Source: Lucinisca nassula
Taxonomy: Eukaryota > Mollusca > Bivalvia > Lucinida > Lucinidae
Assembly: GCA_963580285.1 (NCBI GenBank)
Contig: OY757026.1
Coordinates: 67,767,396-67,831,395, forward strand
DNA: 64,000 bases
Direction of reading: 5' to 3'
The notes under the pieces are model-generated. The model was not told the origin of the DNA. It was given only the letters and a program-made list of their open reading frames with translations, and ran no database searches. This document shows, piece after piece, positions 32,031 through 41,512 of the stretch; positions within the stretch are counted from its first letter, which is position 1; each line of letters opens with the position of its first letter. A program made the position numbers and the translations under genes.

Positions 32031-33745
32031 AGGAAGTTTGTTTTGGCTCCAGCTGATAGGGCCACTAACAATGTGGTCGTTGTTTGACGGCTTCACTATG
32101 TTAACACTCTTCACCTAGAACTTTGTGATACTGAGGCCTACGAACTTCAGCCTTTAGCTGTAGAGAGGGCTTTAGTTAATGACCACATTTGTCATTCAGT
32201 CACCAAGTTTGCTGTCTGTGTTACAGACGACCAAGACAATCTTCCTACGTTATATTGGTTACCTAAACTTCATAAAGACCATACAAAGCACGGTGTATTG
32301 CAAATTTAAGCTCTTGTACCACCACTGAACTCTCCAAATCATTAACCTTATGTTTTACTGTCATCAAAAAACATGTGAACAAATATTGCGACAAAGTCTT
32401 CGAAAGATCAGGTAGAAATCTATTTTGGTCTATAAAAATTCTAATGAAGTTTTAAATAAATATTGAACTCCAGGCGTTTTCGAGCTTCAAGTCTATCTAC
32501 TTATGATTTTTCCACCATTTACACTACAATTCCTCATAATCTTATAAAAGAAAAACTTAATGATTTAATTGAATGGGCATTTCATAGGGAAGACCCTCTC
32601 TATCTTGCATGTTATGTAAGAAATGCTTTTTTTCACTTCTGAAGAGCATAAAAATTATACTTTATGGTCATGTCAGAAAGTGCGTGAAGCTCTCGCCTTT
32701 CTACTATATCATATTTACATAAGATTTGGTACTAAGTTTTTTAGACAAGTCGTGGGTATTCCGATGGGTACTAATTGCTCACCACTTGTGGCTGATCTGT
32801 TTTTGTTTTGTTATGAGAGAGACTTCATGATGTCCCTTTCTGCTGAAAACAGGTCTGAAATCATTGAAGCTTCTAGCTCCACTTCTAGATATTTGGATGA
32901 TTTATTAAATATTGATTATACCTATTTCGATCGTTTGATCAGTCAGATTTACCCCCCCCCCCAGAATTTCAGTTCAATAAAGTAAAGTCTTCTGACGAGG
33001 CCCCGTTTTTGGATATACATCTATCTATTGTAGATGGGTTTGTTTCGTGCAAAATTTATGATAAACGCGATGATTTTGATTTTGAGATTGTAAATTTTCC
33101 TTTTTTGGTTGGCGATGTTCCTCGTGCGCCATCCTATGGCGTTTATATTTCGCAATTAATTCGATTTGCCAGAGTGTGTAGTCGTGTAACTGACTTCAAC
33201 ACTCGTAATAAATTATTAACGACTAAACAACTTAATCAGGATTATGGGTATCATAAACTACGCAAAGCCTTTTCATAATTTTATATACTCCATTCTGATT
33301 TAATTTCAAAATTCAATATTAGACTTAAATCTCTTCTGCAACACGGTCTCTCGGAACCCGAATTTTATGGTGACTTAGTATATAAATTCAGAAAAATATA
33401 TAACCGCAATGACTTCAGAATCCAATTTCGTAATATCATCCTTCTATATAAAAAGATTGGGTACAACATAAATGTTATACGGCAGACTGCATGCATGGTA
33501 GTTAACCCAATCACGGTTGACAACTTTGCTTCCCTATTTAATTGCACGCCGGTGAGTCTGGCCTCAGATTCTATGGCGGTTCTAACGTAAAGGCTTATTA
33601 AGAATTAGAGAGATCTAATTCAAGGTAATGTTGATTGGTGCCTGATGATCTGTCTCTGATCGGGCCCATCGGAGTCTTAACTGTTGGTTTTCTTTTGCTC
33701 CAGCATTTCAGTGTTTCGTGCTGTCGAGTCCTCAGCCTTGTCTCC
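32027..33745 (+). pseudogene. PLE reverse transcriptase copy, frameshifted, with in-frame UGA
   Basis: Starts at the block encoding SLFWLQLIGPLTMW in one frame, equivalent to FVLAPADRATNNVVVV in the element frame. UGA at 32085-32087 occupies the same position as UGA 20767-20769. RLHYVNTL, PTLYWLPKLHK, STYDFST, the IPMGTNCSPLVADLF block, SRYLDDLLNID and KLRKAFS follow. At least four indels (for example near 32290, 32450, 32630 and the C run at 32952) kill the frame. The 3' UTR starts at 33591 and is cut at about 33745 by a fold-back element. Confidence 0.88.
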
Positions 33746-34372
33746 AGGGTGGGGAACCCACGTGACCATTTGATATAGTAAACGGAATTTTATGAGGAAA
33801 ATCGCTCGCTTCAGGTACGGGTTTCCCCCGATATTATGGTTATTATGGCACGCATTTTTGCTAGACATATACCAAAGTACTCTGCTCAACTTCCGACTTT
33901 TATGACGTTTGCTTTGAAGGCAGAAACTGCCTGGTTTTCAAGAAATGCTCGCCCAATTTTTGCCCCCGAGCCCGAAAGATCGTGATAAAGACCACGGCAA
34001 ACAGAAGAAATCTTTAATCCATAGCAAATAAGATGATCCGACCGCATCCGAAATTGCAAATATTACCTCTAGCATGGTTCCATGTAACAGTTAATACCAA
34101 TACAACGTTTGCTTGCCTGGTATGCAAAGTTTTATAAAATGATCCAGTTCACGGTACAAAATCTGGAAGGTAAAGTTCACGGTAATTTCCACAATTGTGA
34201 TAACGTAAACGCCATACTGATAATCATTTTACAAAAACTGTGCATGTCGGGCAAACAAACGGTGCATCATTGTTAACTGTTACATGAAAACGTTTTAGAG
34301 ATAACACTTGTAATTCAGAATGTGGTAGGGTCATTTCAAACACATTATTTGCAATATTCTGTTTACCATGGA
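33746..34372. mobile_element. Fold-back type DNA element
   Basis: Begins CCAGGGTGGGGAACCCACGT at a break inside the PLE 3' UTR. The right part (34230-34372) is an inverted, diverged copy of the inner left part: GGCAAACAAACGGTGCATCA against its complement around 34115, and GGTAGGGTCATTTCAAACAC against the area around 34040. A second, opposed copy occupies 47150-47692. No coding capacity. Confidence 0.65.
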
Positions 34373-35925
34373 CTTGAATGGGCTTTTCACAGAGAAGATT
34401 CTCTCTATCTTGCATGTAATGTCAGAAATGCATTTTTCAATTCTAAAAAGCATAAGAATTATACACTTTGGTCATGTCAGAAAGTGTGTGATGCCCTCAC
34501 CTTTCTACTTGACAATATTTATAATAGATTCGGTACTAAGTTATTTAGACAAATTGTGGGTATTCCGATGGGTACGAATTGCGCACCTCTTGTGGCTAAT
34601 CTGTTATTGTATTGTTATGAAAGAGACTTCATGTTGTTGCTTTCCATTGATAACCAATCTGAAATTATTGAAGCTTTTAGCTGCACTTCTAGATATTTAG
34701 ATGATTTATTAAATATTGATAATACCTATTTCGATGGTTTGATCAGTCAGATTTACCCCCCCCCCAGAACTTCAGTTAAATAAAGCAAATTCTTCTGATA
34801 CCGAGGCCACGTTTTTGGATTTACATCTATCTTGTAGATGGGTTTGTTTCGTGCAAAATTTATGATAAACGCGATGACTTTGATTTTGAGATTGTAAATT
34901 TTCCTTTTTTGGCTGGTGATGTTCCTCGTGCGCCATCCTATGGCGTTTATTAATTAATTTCGCAATTAATTCGATTTGCTAGAGTGTTTAGTCATGTAAC
35001 TGACTTCAACACTCGTAATAAATTATTAACGGCTAAACTTCTTAATCAGGGTTATCGGTACCATAAACTACGCAAAGCCTTTTCAAAATTTTATAGACGC
35101 CATTCTGATTTAATTTCAAAATTCAATATTGGACTTAAATCTCTTCTGCAACAAGGTCTATCGGAACCCGAATCTATGGTGACTTAGTATATAAATTCAG
35201 AAAAATATATAACCGCAATGAATTCAGCACCCAATTTCGTAAAATCAGTCCTCGATATAAAAAGATTGGTCACAACATGGATGCTATACGACAGACAGCA
35301 TGCATGGTAGTTAACCCAATCACGGTTGGCAACTTTGCTTCCCTTTTAATTGCACGCCGGTGGGTCAGGCCTCAGATTCTATGACGGTTCAAACGTAAAG
35401 GCTTATTGAGAATTAGAGAGATCCAATTCAAGGAAATGTTGGTTGGTGCCTGATGCTCTGTCTCTGTTTGGGCCAATCGGAGTCTAACTGTTGGTTTTCT
35501 TTTGCTCCAGCATTTCGGTGGTTTCTAGCTGTCGAGTCCTCACCGTTGTCTCACCTCTGTGGTTCTTTGATTATGTTAGTTCACGGAGATGTTGCACTGA
35601 TGAGTTAGGAGGCCTTCATGCGGACTGAACAAATTATTTATCTAAATCGCGACGGAAGTAAGGGCGAGGATTGTGGCCACGTAAAATCGATTTAAGCCCC
35701 CCAGTGGAAATCTTTCCACTGACCGTTCCAAGGCGGTTCTTCCATGGCGGTTTATTTATGTTGTTGTTGTTACTTACTGTGTGTATCACTTATGTCTTTT
35801 TATTTTGGACGGCCATATGGCCATTTTGTGGGAAAGTAACTGTCCTTATGGCCTTCCTTTTTTAGGTTTCCATTATGGAGTAAGTTAATTGTATCGATTC
35901 CTGATCATTGTTCTACTTCAACTTT
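34369..35925 (+). mobile_element. PLE copy: RT (broken) plus complete 3' UTR
   Basis: The RT resumes at the block encoding EWAFHREDSLYLACNVRNAF and continues through GIPMGTNCAPLVANLL, SRYLDDLLNID (YLDD near 34690) and KLRKAFSKFYRRH. Indels occur at the C run (34757), near 34830, 34950 and 35175. The 3' UTR with the whole terminus (to CTACTTCAACTTTG) follows, with a deletion of about 60 bp near 35875. Close to the 18.7-20.9 kb copy, without the A-to-G patches of the 37-43 kb copies. Confidence 0.88.
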
Positions 35926-35926
35926 G

Positions 35927-36132
35927 TACTGGTAACCCGCTTAGAGGATCTAAGCCTGTCCAGGAACCGCGGTGCGAGGCAGACCGTCCATGCTAATAAA
36001 CCCTATTGGTTTCAATTGGTGACAGGGCTTGAAATGTCATTTCATCTCAATGTCGGGTAAAAGTCCCACAAAATTGGAAGCAACGTCTCCAAAATGACCT
36101 TTACAGTGTTAAACCTCAAATCAAACAAAACA
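35927..36132 (+). mobile_element. Repeat E, 5'-truncated
   Basis: Starts at ACTGGTAACCCGCTTAGAGG directly behind a PLE terminus and runs through CAATTGGTGACAGGGCTTGA to GTGTTAAACCTCAAATCAAA with a CAAA tail. The word GACGGGGAC is deleted. Confidence 0.8.
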
Positions 36133-36318
36133 AACCATGAAAAGAATATCAAGGTTACGGCACCCTGATAGGTTCTTTATCCTGACCAAATGTTTTTTCC
36201 CCATTGCAATTTGTCTTAAATCCATTCAGTAGTTAATGAGATACTGCAAACAATCTAATGTTGGCCTAAATTTGACCTATATAGCACAGATTTGACTTGA
36301 AAATAAGTTCAGTGTCAC

Positions 36319-36839
36319 CAAAGTAGAAGTAAAACAAAGATCAGGAATCGATACAATTAACTTACTCAACCCACCAAAGCACCAAAGGGAAAGAAACACA
36401 AACATTAAGCGACCAGACCATAATGGAAACCTAAACAAAGGAAGGCCATAAGGACAGTTACTTTCCCATAAAATGCCCATATGGCCATCCAAAATAAAAA
36501 GACACAAGTGATACACACAGTAAGTAACAAACAACAACATAAATAAACCGCCACAGAAGAACCGCCTTGGAACGGTCAGTGGAAAGATTTCCACTGGGGG
36601 TGGGGGGGGGGCTTAAATCGATTTTACGTGGCCACAATCCTCGCCCTTACTTCCGTCGCGATTTAGACACATAATTTGTTCAGTCCGCATGAAGGCCTCC
36701 TAAATCATCAGTGCAACATCTCCGTGAACACAAATAATCAAAGAACCACAGAGGTGAGACAACGGTGATGGACTCGACAGAAAGAAACCACTGAAATGGT
36801 GGAGCAAAAGAAAACCAACAGTTAGACTCCGATGGGCCC
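36319..36839 (-). mobile_element. Solo PLE 3' UTR
   Basis: Antisense copy of the complete terminus up to GTTAGACTCCGATGGGCCC, with no coding part. A run of G residues at 36596-36611 expands the GGGGGG site seen in other copies. Confidence 0.88.
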
Positions 36840-37504
36840 TACTCAGCTCTTCAATGTATCGCCATGTTATATCCATACACGTTTGATTGAAATCCATCCA
36901 GTATTTCCAGATATATACTGCAAGAAACCTAAAGTTGGCCGAAATTAAACATATTTTTCACCATAAACAATATGCACCCAGCTCCACTTTGGATTCGGAC
37001 ATAATCAGAATCATCAACATATATAATTAGCGGAAGAACCAGAACTACCAACATAAAATAGGAAGGAACCACAGCAAAAGTACCGACTTAGAACGGTCAG
37101 TAAACGATACTGGTGGATAGCACAGGATATTAACCCTCTCCCTCATTTTCAGTGTGGTACAAACTAACATTTATGACATAAGTAAAGGAGAAACACACAT
37201 TATGAGGTAAAGAAATATATTCACGAAACTAATCAAAGCGCCAAAAGCCACTGAAATGGCAGATTCTGTGAAAAATTCATGAATATCTAGGCCTTTGAGA
37301 GGAGGTTTCGGACTTATGTTCTTAAGTGATGAGCGAAAAAAAGTTCTCTATAAGCGGTGGAGTGCTGTTTGTAGTTTGGTTCACAATACTCAGATGAACA
37401 TTACGAATCTTCGGCTGTTATACACTTTAATTTTATTTGCACATTAATACAACATACAACTTACCAGTCCGACCCCGCTCATCGGGGCTTGAAGAAATAG
37501 ATGG
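36840..37504. other. No gene; one diverged PLE-like word cluster
   Basis: 37070-37110 (CCACAGCAAAAGTACCGACT, TAGAACGGTCAGTAAACG) resembles the CCGCCTTGGAACGGTCAG segment of the PLE end, as does 46405-46440. Otherwise unremarkable. Confidence 0.4.
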
Positions 37505-37575
37505 GCTGCATGATGCTTTTTACTTAGAGCTGAATCCGACCGCACACGAGTACTGGTAAACCGCTTAGAGGATCT
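37505..37575 (+). mobile_element. Repeat E 5' fragment
   Basis: From GGGGCTTGAAGAAATAGATG just upstream through GCTGCATGATGC to ACCGCTTAGAGGATCTAAG, the first 90 bp of repeat E, cut by the PLE terminus at 37576. Confidence 0.7.
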
Positions 37576-39166
37576 AAGTAAAAGTAAAACAAAGATCAGG
37601 AATCGATACAATTAACTTACTCCACCCATCAAAGACACCAAAGGGAAAGAAACACAAACATTAAGCGACCAGACCATAATGTAAACCTAAACAAAGGAAG
37701 GCCATAAGGACAGTTACTTTCCCACAAAATGGCCATATGGCCATCCAAAATAAAAAGACACAAGTGATACACACAGTAAGTAACAAACAACACCATAAAT
37801 AAACCGCCACAGAAGAACCGCCTTGGAACGGTCAGTGGAATGATTTCCACTGGGGGGCTTAAATCGATTTTACGTGGCCACAATCCTCGCCCTTACTTCC
37901 GTCGCGATTTAGACAAATAATTTGTTCAGTCCGCGTGAAGGCCTCCTAACTCATCAGTGCAACATCTCCGTGAACACTAAAAATCAAAGAACCACAGAGG
38001 TGAGACAACGGTGAGGACTCAACAGCAAGAAACCACTGAAATTTTGGAGCAAAAGAAAACCAACACTTTGACTCCGATGGGCCCGACCAGAGACAGAGCA
38101 TCAGGCACCAACCAACATTATCTTGAATTAGATCTCTCTAATTCTCAATAAGCCTTTACGGTGGAGCCGTCATAGAATCTGAGGCCTGACCCACCGGCGT
38201 GCAATTAAAGAGGGAAGCAAAGTTGCCAACCGTGATTGGGTTAACTACCATGCATGCAGTCTGTCGTATAACTTCCACATTGTACCCAATCTTTTTTATA
38301 TCGAATTATGATTTTACGCAATTGGGTGCTGAAGTCATTGCGGTTATATATTTTTCTGAATTTATATACTAAGTCACCATAAAATTCGGGTTCCGATAGA
38401 CCTTGTTGCAGAAAAGATTTAAGTCCAATATTGAATTTTGAAATTAAATCAGAATGGCGTCTATAAAATTTTGAAAAGGCTTTGCGTAGTTTATGGTACC
38501 GCTATCCCCGACCAAGGAGCCCAGCCGTCAATAATTTATTACGAGTGCCGAAGTCAGCCACACGACTACACACTCTAGCAAATCGAATTAATTGCGAAAT
38601 ATAAACGCCACAGGATGGCGCACGAGGAACATCACCATCCAAAAAAGGAAAATTTACAATCTCAAAATCAAAGTCATCGCGTTTGTCATAAATTTTGCAC
38701 GAAACAAATCCATCTACAATAGAAAGATGTAAATCCAGAAACGGGGCCTCGGTATCAGAAGAATTTGCTTTATTTAACTGAAGTTCTGGGGGTAAATCTG
38801 ACTGATCAAACCATCGAAATAGGCACCACCAACACCCAATAAATCATCTAAATATCTAGAGGTGGAGAAAGGTGAGGGCATCACACACTTTCTGACATGA
38901 CCAAAGTGTATAATTCTTATGCTCTTTAGAAGTGAAAAATGCATTTCTGACATTACATGCAAGATAGAGAGAATCTTCTCCATGAAAAGCCCATTCAATT
39001 AAATCATTAAGCTTTACTTTTATAAGATTATGAGGAAGTGTAGTGTAAAGAGTGGAAAAATCGCAAGCAGACAGACCCGCAGCACGAAACGCCTGGACCC
39101 CAACCCACCCAAAACCTCACTCGAATCCCCCATAGGCCAAAACAGGTTTCTTCCTGATCTTTCAAA
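37576..39166 (-). mobile_element. PLE copy with patches of A-to-G (sense) hypermutation
   Basis: Antisense: 3' terminus, complete 3' UTR, and RT from its stop near 38160 to about 39166. An internal deletion of about 180 bp at 38866-38872 removes the IPMGTNCAP region. Against the 18.7-20.9 kb copy most of the sequence is nearly identical, but 38505-38570, 38815-38845 and 39060-39140 differ almost only by plus-strand T-to-C. For example, GGATTTCAATTTATTTAAA (20389-20407) reads GGACCCCAACCCACCCAAA at 39095-39113. Confidence 0.88.
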
Positions 39167-40068
39167 GTAGAAGTAAAACAAAGATCAGGAATCGATACAA
39201 TTAACTTACTCCACCCACCAAAGACATCAAAGGGAAAGAAATACAATTATTAAGCGACCAGACCATAATGGAAACCTAAACAATGGAAGGCCATAAGGAC
39301 AGTTACTTTCCCACAAAATGGCCATATGGCCATCCAAAATTAAAAGACACAAGTGATACACACAGTAAGTAACAAACAACAACATAAATAAATCGCCACA
39401 GAAGAACCGCCTTGGAACGGTCAGTTGAAAGATTTCCACTGGGGGGCTTAAATCGATTTTACGTGGCCACAATCCTCGCCCTTACTTCCGTCGCGATTTA
39501 GACAAATAATTTGTTCAGTCCGCATGAAGGCCTCCTAACTCATCAGTGCAACATCTCCGTGAACACAAAAAATCAAAGAACCACAGAGGTGAGACAACGG
39601 TGAGGACTCGACAGCAAGAAACCACTGAAATGCTTGAGCAAAAGAAAACCAACAGTTAGACTCCGATGGGCCCGACCAGAGAAAGAGCATCAGGCACCAA
39701 CCGACATTACCAAGAATTAGATCTCTCTAATTCTCAATAAGCCTTTACGTTGGAGCCGTCATAGAATCTGAGGCCTGACCCACCGGCGTGCAATTAAAGA
39801 GGGAAGCAAAGTTGCCAACCGTGATTGGGTTAACTACCATGCATGCAGTTTGTCGTATAACATCCATGTTGTACCCAATCTTTTTATATCGAAGAATGAT
39901 TTTACGAAATTGGGTGCTGAAGTCATTGCGGTTATATATTTTTCTAAATTTATATACTAAGTCACCATAAAATTCGGGTTCCGATAGACCTTGTTGCAGA
40001 AGAGATTTAAGTCCAATATTGAATTTTGAAATTAAATCAGAATGGCGTCTTTAAAATTTTGAAAATGC
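39167..40068 (-). mobile_element. PLE copy: 3' UTR and RT C-terminus, antisense half of an inverted pair
   Basis: Starts with the terminus directly at the end of the preceding copy (tandem arrangement). It contains the full 3' UTR and the RT C-terminal codons up to the FSKF block (TTTGAAAATGC), then switches strand at 40068. No hypermutation patches are seen here. Confidence 0.88.
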
Positions 40069-41512
40069 TTTGCTACTAAGTTATTTAGACAAATTGTGGG
40101 TATTCCGATGGGTACTAATTGCGCACCTCTTGTGGCTGATCTATTCTTGTATTGTTATGAAAGAGACTTCATTTTGTCGCTTTCCATTGATAACCAATCT
40201 GAAATTATTGAAGCTTTTAGCTCAACTTCTAGATATTTAGATGATTTATTAAATATTGATAATACCTATTTTGATGGTTTGATCAGTCAGATTTACCCCC
40301 TAGAACTTCAGTTAAATAAAGCAAATTCTTCTGATACCGAGGCCCCGTTTTTGGATTTACATCTATCTATTGTAGATGGATTTGTTTCGTGCAAAATTTA
40401 TGATAAACGCGATGACTTTGATTTTGAGATTGTAAATTTTCCCTTTTTGGATGGTGATGTTCCTCGTGCGCCATCCTATGGCGTTTATATTTCGCAATTA
40501 ATTCGATTTGCTAGAGTGTGTAGTCATGTAACTGACTTCAACACTCGTAATAAATTATTAACGGCTAAACTCCTTAATCAGGGTTATCGGTACCATAAAC
40601 TACGCAAAGCCTTTTCAAAATTTTATAGACGCCATTCTGATTTAATTTCAAAATTCAATATTGGACTTAAATCTCTTCTGCAACAAGGTCTTTCGGAACC
40701 CGAATTTTATGGTGACTTAGTATATAAATTCAGAAAAATATATAACCGCAATGACTTCAGCACCCAGTTTCGTAAAATCATTCTTCGATATAAAAAGATT
40801 GGGTACAACATGGATATTATACGACAGACTGCATGCATGGTAGTTAACCCAATCACGGTTGGCAACTTTGCTTCCCTCTTTAATTGCACGCCGGTGGGTC
40901 AGGCCTCAGATTCTATGACGGCTCCAACGTAAAGGCTTATTGAGAATTAGAGAGATCTAATTCAAGGTAATGTTGGTTGGTGCCTGATGCTCTGTCTCTG
41001 GTCGGGCTCATCGGAGTCTAACTGTTGGTTTTCTTTTGCTCCAGCATTTCAGTGGTTTCTTGCTGTCGAGTCCTCACCGTTGTCTCTTCTCTGTGGTTCT
41101 TTGATTTTTGTGTTCACGGAGATGTTGCACTGATGAGTTAGGAGGCCTTCATGCGGACTGAACAAATTATTTGTCTAAATCGCGACGGAAGTAAGGGCGA
41201 GGATTGTGGCCACGTAAAATCGATTTAAGCCCCCCAGTGGAAATCTTCCACTGACCGTTCCAAGGCGGCTCTTCTGTGGCGATTTGTTTATGTTGTTGTT
41301 TGTTACTTACTGTATGTCTCACTTGTGTCTTTTAATTTTGGATGGCCATATGGCCATTTTGTGGGAAAGTAACTGTCCTTGTGGCCTTCCATTGTTTAGG
41401 TTTCCATTATGGTCTGGTCGCTTAATGTTTGTATTTCTTTCCCTTTGGTGTCTTTTATGGGTGGAGTAAGTTAATTGTATCAATTCCTGATCTTTGTTTT
41501 ACTTCTACTTTG
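40069..41512 (+). mobile_element. PLE copy: RT and complete 3' UTR, sense half of an inverted pair
   Basis: Begins at CTACTAAGTTATTTAGACAA, inside the RT before GIPMGTN, and runs to the terminus (TTTTACTTCTACTTTG, 41512). With 39167-40068 it forms a large inverted repeat: 3' UTR and RT C-terminus are present on both sides. A transcript through both could fold into long double-stranded RNA. Confidence 0.9.
40096..40932 (+). CDS. PLE RT C-terminal portion, open frame, 5'-truncated
   Basis: An undisrupted 278-codon stretch from GIPMGTNCAPLVADLFLYCY to the natural stop. Contains SRYLDDLLNID (catalytic aspartates), EAPFLDLHLSI, IYDKRDDFDFEIV, FPFLDGDVPRAPSYGVYISQ, KLRKAFSKFYRRH and the C-terminal PVGQASDSM. 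It lacks motif A and everything upstream, so it cannot be an active enzyme. Its intactness indicates a young copy and gives a good reference for the unedited sequence. Confidence 0.88.
   Translation: MGIPMGTNCAPLVADLFLYCYERDFILSLSIDNQSEIIEAFSSTSRYLDDLLNIDNTYFDGLISQIYPLELQLNKANSSDTEAPFLDLHLSIVDGFVSCKIYDKRDDFDFEIVNFPFLDGDVPRAPSYGVYISQLIRFARVCSHVTDFNTRNKLLTAKLLNQGYRYHKLRKAFSKFYRRHSDLISKFNIGLKSLLQQGLSEPEFYGDLVYKFRKIYNRNDFSTQFRKIILRYKKIGYNMDIIRQTACMVVNPITVGNFASLFNCTPVGQASDSMTAPT

Noticed and set aside
35590..35640. Possible hammerhead ribozyme: CTGATGAG in the PLE 3' UTR, followed by AGGAGGCCTTCATGCGGAC
   Set aside because: The second conserved core (GAAA at the right distance) and closing helices are missing. 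N-terminal-endonuclease PLEs are also known to lack the canonical ribozyme.
40930..41512. SECIS element expected in the PLE 3' UTR
   Set aside because: I could not find a stem with the required TGA/GA quartet and AA loop by eye; only short hairpins such as GAATTAGAGAGATCTAATTC were found. Left to a dedicated search, so no feature is claimed.
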